Below, piece by piece: positions 59,038 through 64,000 of a stretch of 64,000 bases of DNA. Position numbers and translations under genes: made by a program. The DNA comes from CATQGW01 sp965262235. GTDB taxonomy: Bacteria; Chloroflexota; Dehalococcoidia; Bin125. The stretch lies in NCBI GenBank assembly GCA_965262235.1, contig OZ253504.1, forward strand, positions 1 to 64,000, written 5' to 3'. Each line of letters starts with the position of its first letter. Position 1 is the stretch's first letter. A model generated the notes under the pieces. The model ran no database searches. It saw only the letters and a list, made by a program, of their open reading frames with translations, and was not told where the DNA came from.

Positions 59038-59460
59038 ATGCCGCTCCAACTGGACCACCTCAGAGACTCCATCAAGGCGCTGGTCGACTTGCTGGCAGTC
59101 ACCGAGAACGAAGCGCGCATGGCGCAATTCACGGAAGTCGAACGCAACGGCATTCGCGCCGGCGTCATCCAGAATTTCGAGGTCACCTACGAACTCGCTT
59201 GGAAGCTGATCGCGCGTTGGCTGGAGACCAACATCAGCACCGATATCGTGCGCGACGCCACGAGACGCGAATTCTTCCGTATCGCCGCCCGATATCTCCT
59301 GATCGCTGACGTAGCTGACTGGATGCGCTACCACGAAGCGAGGAACACGACCTCCCACAGATACAACAAGAAAATGGCGGAGATCGTCTATCTGGCCGCC
59401 AGGGACTTCGCCCATGACGCGCAGCGACTCCTCACAACACTGGAAGCGCGCAATGATTGA
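59038..59460 (+). CDS. HEPN protein, HepT/HI0074-like (nucleotidyltransferase partner)
   Basis: A 140-residue helical protein of the HI0074/HepT group. VIQNFEVTYELAWKLIARWLE is the family's central helix, and EARNTTSHRYNKK contains R-x4-H-x-Y, the active-site motif of HepT ribonuclease toxins whose tyrosine is AMPylated by the MntA antitoxin. The motif is intact. It begins 12 bp after hsdM, and its end overlaps the next start (ATG 59453) by eight bases, so it is translated with the nucleotidyltransferase domain encoded there. Confidence 0.85.
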   Translation: MPLQLDHLRDSIKALVDLLAVTENEARMAQFTEVERNGIRAGVIQNFEVTYELAWKLIARWLETNISTDIVRDATRREFFRIAARYLLIADVADWMRYHEARNTTSHRYNKKMAEIVYLAARDFAHDAQRLLTTLEARND

Positions 59461-60961
59461 CCTCAACCCGCATCACCTCGAGACGGTCAAGCGCATCCTC
59501 GCCGAGCATGTGCCCGACTGCGAGGTGCGCGCCTTCGGCTCGCGCGCCACCTGGACCGCGTGGGAGTACTCGGACCTCGATCTGGCCGTCGTCAGTCACG
59601 AGCCGCTCGATCGGCGAACCAGCGCCAACCTGCGCGAAGCGTTCGAGGAGTCGGACCTCCCAATCCGCGTCGATGTCGTGGATTGGGCAACGCTGACAGA
59701 TGGATTCCGGCAGGCAATCGAGGGAGACCTCGTCGTACTGAAAGAAGCAGCGACATCGAGCGACTGGCGCGAAACCACACTCGGCGACGTGATCGAGCTG
59801 AAGCGTGGCTATGACCTTCCTCAACGCGAACGTGTGCCCGGTCCCGTGCCTCTCGTCTCCTCGTCTGGAATCAGCGACCATCACTCGGAGGCCAAAGTCA
59901 AGGGTCCCGGAGTGGTGACAGGACGTTACGGCACGCTTGGACAGGTTTACTACATCCAGGACGACTTCTGGCCCTTGAACACGACACTCTATGTCCGTGA
60001 TTTCAAGGGCAATGATCCGAGGTTCATCAGCTACTTTCTGCAGGGTCTCGATTTTTTCGCGTACTCTGATAAAGCTGCGGTGCCGGGCTTGAATCGAAAC
60101 CATCTCCACACGGCGATCGTGCACCTCCCCCCACTCGACGAACAACGACGTATCGCCGGCATCCTCGGCGCCCTCGACGACAAGATCGAGCTCAACCGAC
60201 GCATGAGCCAGACCCTCGAAGCCATGGCCCAAGCCCTCTTCAAGTCCTGGTTCGTCGACTTCGACCCCGTCCACGCCAAGGCCGAGGGACGGTCAAGCGG
60301 CCTCCCGCCGAACCTAGACGCGCTCTTCCCCCACTCGTTCCAAGAGTCGGAGTTGGGCGAGATCCCGTCGGGCTGGGAGCTAGGGTCACTGGGCGATGTG
60401 GCGACGGAGCGAAGGCGCACGGCGAAACCGAGAGACGTTGATCCTGCAACGCCATACATCGCTCTGGCGCATATGCCGCAACGGAGCATCGCCCTCAATC
60501 AATGGGCCGTCGCAGAGGGAATCGAAAGCGGCAAGTTCGCCTTCAAACGTGGGGAACTCCTATTCGGCAAGCTCCGCCCCTATTTCCACAAAGTTGGCGT
60601 CGCGCCGCTGGACGGGGTGTGCTCCACCGACATCGTGGTGGCAGCTCCCAAGTTGCCGGGCTGGTTTGGATTCGTCCTGGGCCACATGGCCAGTGCGGCG
60701 TTCGTCGACTACACCGACGCGGGATCAACGGGCACGCGAATGCCGCGCACAAGCTGGACACGAATGGCGCAGTACCAGATTGTGATGCCGCCCGACGAGG
60801 TGGCAGCGGCATTCTCCGCGAGCATCCGCCCGAGCATTGACGGCATGATCTGCACTACCCATAAGTCACGCACGCTTGGCGTTCTGCGTGATACGCTGAT
60901 GCCACGCTTGATCGAGGGGGCGTTCAGGAACGATACGTACAGGTCCGGAGGACATGGGTGA
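59453..60961 (+). CDS. hsdS: Fusion: MntA-type nucleotidyltransferase + type I specificity subunit HsdS
   Basis: A 502-residue protein in one uninterrupted frame. Residues 1-~100 are a minimal nucleotidyltransferase: FGSRATWTAWEYSDLDLAV fits GS-x10-D-x-D exactly (G29, S30, D41, D43), and RVDVVDW supplies a third acidic residue (D74). Residues ~103-500 are a complete HsdS: SDWRETTLGDVIELKRGYDL opens the first recognition domain, LPPLDEQRRIAGILGALDDKIELNRRMSQTLEAMAQALF is the spacer helix, and GEIPSGWELGSLGDVATERR opens the second. No ATG or GTG is suitably placed for HsdS alone at the junction. ATG 59453 overlaps the HEPN gene. The end overlaps the TIR gene as GTGA. Splitting by a sequencing artefact would break, not create, such a frame. 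Confidence 0.88.
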   Translation: MIDLNPHHLETVKRILAEHVPDCEVRAFGSRATWTAWEYSDLDLAVVSHEPLDRRTSANLREAFEESDLPIRVDVVDWATLTDGFRQAIEGDLVVLKEAATSSDWRETTLGDVIELKRGYDLPQRERVPGPVPLVSSSGISDHHSEAKVKGPGVVTGRYGTLGQVYYIQDDFWPLNTTLYVRDFKGNDPRFISYFLQGLDFFAYSDKAAVPGLNRNHLHTAIVHLPPLDEQRRIAGILGALDDKIELNRRMSQTLEAMAQALFKSWFVDFDPVHAKAEGRSSGLPPNLDALFPHSFQESELGEIPSGWELGSLGDVATERRRTAKPRDVDPATPYIALAHMPQRSIALNQWAVAEGIESGKFAFKRGELLFGKLRPYFHKVGVAPLDGVCSTDIVVAAPKLPGWFGFVLGHMASAAFVDYTDAGSTGTRMPRTSWTRMAQYQIVMPPDEVAAAFSASIRPSIDGMICTTHKSRTLGVLRDTLMPRLIEGAFRNDTYRSGGHG

Positions 60962-62391
60962 ACTCACAGTATCATTCGCGCATTAGCCGTCTTGAAAGGG
61001 AAATCGCGGGGCATGACAAAACTATAGGAACACTTGCCAAACAAGAGGCCGATTCGGTAGCCAAGATAAACAAGGCGCAATCCGCCATGAATAAGGCCGC
61101 TAGTATCTCCACGCGCAACTCCAAGGCACGCGAACACGAACGGGAGACCAAACGCCTTGCAGAAACCAAGAAAAAGCAGTCCGACATCTCAACGAAGCGT
61201 GCGAACGCGACGAAAACACTTCGCGACTACCAGAAGCGCCAAGCCGGTGCGGACGAATCCGCGCGGAAGCGGGAAGCGCGGGAACAACGAAAGTTGATGC
61301 AGGAACGCGAATCCCATCAACGGCGCATGAATCAAGCAGCCACAGAATCCTCGTGGCGTTTTGAGGCTCAGCCCCAATCCGATAACACGACTGATGTTTT
61401 ACAGCTAGAAGAGGATCCGATGGCAGACGTAGCGAAGCAAAACCCAACAGCCTTCGTTTCCTACTCGTGGGACAACGAGGAGCACAAATCGTGGGTTCGT
61501 GATCTGGCCCGCCGGCTAAGGCGTGACGGCATTGACGTCAAGCTTGACCAGTGGGAGACCGCTCCAGGTGACCAACTGACAGCGTTCATGGAGCGTGGCG
61601 TTCGCGAGCATGATTTTGTCGCGATCATATGCACGCGTAAGTACAAGGAACGGTCGGACTCTCGCGCCGGTGGCGTCGGGTATGAGGGCGACATTATGAC
61701 CGCAGAGGTCTCACGGGAGCAGAATCATCGCAAGTTCATCCCGATCTTGAGGAGCGGAACTTGGGAGACAGCGGCCCCCTTCTGGGTGGAAGGCAAGTAC
61801 TACATCGATCTTCGCGGGAATCCGTACGATCAAAGGGCATACCATGATTTGCTCCTAACGCTGCGAGGAGAGCGCTCAACGGCGCCACCTCTTGGACAAC
61901 GTCAGACCAGAGATGCAGAACCGGCGAGAGGCACCGAACCCGACCGACGCAAGGAGAGCGAAGAGGCGGGCGGAGCAGACCCAGAAGAAATACGTATTAC
62001 TGGAGTCATTGTCGACGAGGTAACGGAACCCACCAACGACGGCAGGCCTGGCAGTGCCTTGTACACTGTCCCACTCAGGCTTTCCGCAACTCCCTCAAGC
62101 GTTTGGTCGCAACTCTTTGTCAGAAATTGGAATAGCCCGCCGACGTGGACGCCAATGCACCGCCCCGGCATCGCTCGCGTTAGCGGAAGTAAGGTCCTGC
62201 TTGAAGGGACGATGATTGAGGAAGTGGAGAAAGTACACCGCGACACTCTCCAGGCAGTGGTTAGTGCCACCAATCGGGACTACGGGATCTACGTGGCTGA
62301 CTTGGAACGCAAACGCCGCTCGAGGGAAGAGGAGCGAGAGCAGCACCACCGGACCGTGGGCGATGTCGCGGGCAGAATCACATTCGAGTGA
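60958..62391 (+). CDS. SEFIR/TIR-domain protein with N-terminal coiled coil
   Basis: A 477-residue protein beginning at GTG 60958 (GTGA overlap with the hsdS stop). Residues ~5-125 form a long Lys/Glu/Ala-rich coiled coil. Residues ~164-300 are a SEFIR-type TIR domain: TAFVSYSWDNEEHKSWVRDL, GIDVKLDQWETAPGDQL, DFVAIICTRKYKERSD and GGVGYEGDIMTAEV, with candidate catalytic glutamates. After a polar linker, residues ~345-440 form a separate domain (YTVPLRLSATPSSVWSQLFV, NWNSPPTWTPMHRPGIARV) and the end is charged. Bacterial TIR domains commonly deplete NAD+ or make cyclic ADPR signals in defence. Base composition is noticeably less GC-rich than hsdM and hsdR. It sits between hsdS and hsdR. Confidence 0.85.
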   Translation: MNSQYHSRISRLEREIAGHDKTIGTLAKQEADSVAKINKAQSAMNKAASISTRNSKAREHERETKRLAETKKKQSDISTKRANATKTLRDYQKRQAGADESARKREAREQRKLMQERESHQRRMNQAATESSWRFEAQPQSDNTTDVLQLEEDPMADVAKQNPTAFVSYSWDNEEHKSWVRDLARRLRRDGIDVKLDQWETAPGDQLTAFMERGVREHDFVAIICTRKYKERSDSRAGGVGYEGDIMTAEVSREQNHRKFIPILRSGTWETAAPFWVEGKYYIDLRGNPYDQRAYHDLLLTLRGERSTAPPLGQRQTRDAEPARGTEPDRRKESEEAGGADPEEIRITGVIVDEVTEPTNDGRPGSALYTVPLRLSATPSSVWSQLFVRNWNSPPTWTPMHRPGIARVSGSKVLLEGTMIEEVEKVHRDTLQAVVSATNRDYGIYVADLERKRRSREEEREQHHRTVGDVAGRITFE

Positions 62392-62423
62392 TCGCAAGTG
62401 TGTAATCGTTGCCTGAGCGCACT

Positions 62424-64000
62424 GTGACCACCATCACCGAAGCTGACATCGAGCAGATCGCCCTCGATCACCTCGCCAACCTCGGCTGGCAGACCGCCTA
62501 CGGCCCCGGCATTGAGCGCGACTACTCAGAGGTCATCCTCGAACAACGCCTGCGCGACGCCCTCGCCGAACTCAATCCCGACCTCCCCGCAGACGCGCTC
62601 GATAGCGCCTTCCGCAAGCTGTCCCATCCCGAGGGCTCCACGCTCGTGGCGCGCAACCGCGAATTCCACCGCATGTTCGTCTGGGGAATCACGGTCGAGT
62701 ACCGCACGGATGCGGGCGCCATCCGCGGGGCGCAGGTACGGGTCGTCGACTTCGACGAGCCCACGGCCAACGACTGGCTCGCGGTCAACCAGTTCACCGT
62801 GACGGAGAACAAGCACACGCGCCGGCCCGACATTGTGCTGTTTGTGAACGGCCTGCCCCTCGGGGTGATCGAGCTAAAGAACCCGGCCGACGAGGACGCC
62901 ACCATCTGGGATGCGTGGCAGCAGCTACAGACGTACAAGTCGGAGCTGCCCACGTTGTTCTCGATGAACGAGATGCTGATGGTGTCGGACGGTCTGGACG
63001 CTCGAATCGGCACGCTGACGGCGGGCAAGGAGTGGTTCAAGCCGTGGCGCACGATTCACGGCGAGGCCCCGGCCGACCCGCACATGCCCGAGCTGCAGGT
63101 GATGCTGGAGGGCGCCTGCGCGTCGGCGCGCTTCCTCAGGCTGATCCGCGACTTCATCGTCTTCGATGACGACGGCGGCGCCGAGCCGGCCAAGAAGATG
63201 GGCGGCTACCACCAGTTCCACGCCGTGCGCGTCGCCGTCGAGGAGACGCTGCGCGCCGTCGAGCCGCAGGAGACCGGACGGCGCGTCGGCGAAGACGAGC
63301 AGGGCCGCTACGAGGCGGGACGCAGGCCGGGCGGCGAGCCGGGTGACCGCCGAATCGGCGTCGTCTGGCACACGCAGGGCTCGGGCAAGAGCCTGACGAT
63401 GGCTTTCTACGCCGGCGCGATCATCCGCGAACCGGCGATGGAAAACCCCACCATCGTCGTGCTGACCGACCGCAACGACCTCGACGACCAGCTCTTCGGC
63501 ACCTTCTCGCGCTGCCAGGACCTGCTGCGACAGCCGCCGACACAGGCTGAGAGTCGGACTGACCTGCGCAGCAAGCTCTCGGTCAACGCGGGCGGCGTCG
63601 TCTTCACCACGATCCAGAAGTTTTTCCCCGAAGCGACCGGCGACCGGCATCCGATGCTCTCCGACCGGCGCAACATCGTGGTGATCGCCGACGAGGCGCA
63701 TCGCAGCCAGTACGACTTCATCGACGGCTTCGCCAGACACATGCGCGATGCGCTGCCGCGCGCGTCGTTCGTCGGCTTCACCGGCACGCCGATCGAACTC
63801 AAGGACGCGAACACGCGGGCCGTCTTCGGCGATTACATCAGCGTGTACGACATCCAGCGCTCGGTCCGCGATGGCGCGACGGTCCCGATCTACTACGAAA
63901 GCCGCCTGGCGCAGCTCGCGCTGGATGCAGACGAAGCGCTCACGCTTGATCTGGACTTCGAGGAAGTGACTGAGGGGGAAGAGATTGAGCGGAAAGAGAA
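62424..64000 (+). CDS. hsdR: Partial: type I restriction endonuclease/translocase subunit
   Basis: About 525 codons are visible from GTG 62424; the gene runs off the right edge (full HsdR is about 1000 residues). The N-terminal nuclease domain carries RRPDIVLFVNGLPLGVIELKNP, the D...E-x-K core. The superfamily 2 translocase has Walker A WHTQGSGKSLTM, FTTIQKF, the DEAH-type box IADEAHRSQYDF and motif III VGFTGTPIE. The start lies 32 bp after the TIR gene, so it probably belongs to the same transcript. Confidence 0.93.
   Translation, partial: MTTITEADIEQIALDHLANLGWQTAYGPGIERDYSEVILEQRLRDALAELNPDLPADALDSAFRKLSHPEGSTLVARNREFHRMFVWGITVEYRTDAGAIRGAQVRVVDFDEPTANDWLAVNQFTVTENKHTRRPDIVLFVNGLPLGVIELKNPADEDATIWDAWQQLQTYKSELPTLFSMNEMLMVSDGLDARIGTLTAGKEWFKPWRTIHGEAPADPHMPELQVMLEGACASARFLRLIRDFIVFDDDGGAEPAKKMGGYHQFHAVRVAVEETLRAVEPQETGRRVGEDEQGRYEAGRRPGGEPGDRRIGVVWHTQGSGKSLTMAFYAGAIIREPAMENPTIVVLTDRNDLDDQLFGTFSRCQDLLRQPPTQAESRTDLRSKLSVNAGGVVFTTIQKFFPEATGDRHPMLSDRRNIVVIADEAHRSQYDFIDGFARHMRDALPRASFVGFTGTPIELKDANTRAVFGDYISVYDIQRSVRDGATVPIYYESRLAQLALDADEALTLDLDFEEVTEGEEIERKE

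Overview
The window is GC-rich, densely coded bacterial chromosome with no rRNA or tRNA that I could recognise. The gene set (RNase PH, MutS2, SelA, RarA, a SerA/class V aminotransferase pair, two CaiB/BaiF CoA-transferases, amidohydrolases, and very long secreted Calx-beta/FN3/propeller proteins, one ending in an EF-hand/dockerin-like tail) fits a Chloroflexota of the Dehalococcoidia/SAR202 type. That assignment is inference from gene content, not from a marker gene.

Layout. 0-5.6 kb: the start of an Mrr-like gene on the left edge, a thiamine-diphosphate enzyme, an amidase, rph, a tiny membrane peptide and a HIT-family protein. 5.6-19.5 kb: ordinary housekeeping, with DUF1015, serA plus aminotransferase, then selA-LigB/MEMO-like-mutS2 as a tightly coupled set, then rarA, two tautomerase-fold genes and an AlkZ-like protein. 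Three copies of a GC-rich nested palindromic repeat (133-183, 4504-4646, 6914-7055) sit between genes here. 19.6-22.1 kb: an arsenate-reductase-like gene that appears split by a 560-codon gene of unknown function. 22.1-30.8 kb: an aminotransferase, a VOC protein, a two-gene secreted surface cluster joined by a 29-codon bridging ORF, a hydrolase and a CapA-family protein.

31.1-43.4 kb is accessory. An IS1595-family element with a passenger gene has cut a DUF7002-like gene in two; the frame is exactly restored if the element is removed. Then come a CoA-transferase and amidohydrolase, a DUF262 + HEPN pair, DinB, KilA-N, GNAT and cytochrome c genes, decayed fragments, and another CoA-transferase. 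43.5-52 kb: one 2438-codon secreted giant, with an IS5-family element inserted 45 bp upstream of its start. 52.5-55.5 kb: a SulP transporter and an acetyl-CoA hydrolase/transferase gene interrupted only by in-frame TAG codons (one and two respectively).

57.4-64 kb holds the most interesting locus, a composite defence operon reading hsdM - HEPN (HepT-like) - [MntA-type nucleotidyltransferase fused to HsdS] - SEFIR/TIR protein - hsdR (running off the window). The toxin-like HEPN gene overlaps its nucleotidyltransferase partner, which is in one reading frame with the DNA-specificity subunit of the type I restriction system; the TIR gene overlaps hsdS by GTGA. I propose that loss or displacement of the restriction system would free a toxin, with the TIR effector as a further abortive layer. 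The architecture is seen directly; the mechanism is a hypothesis.
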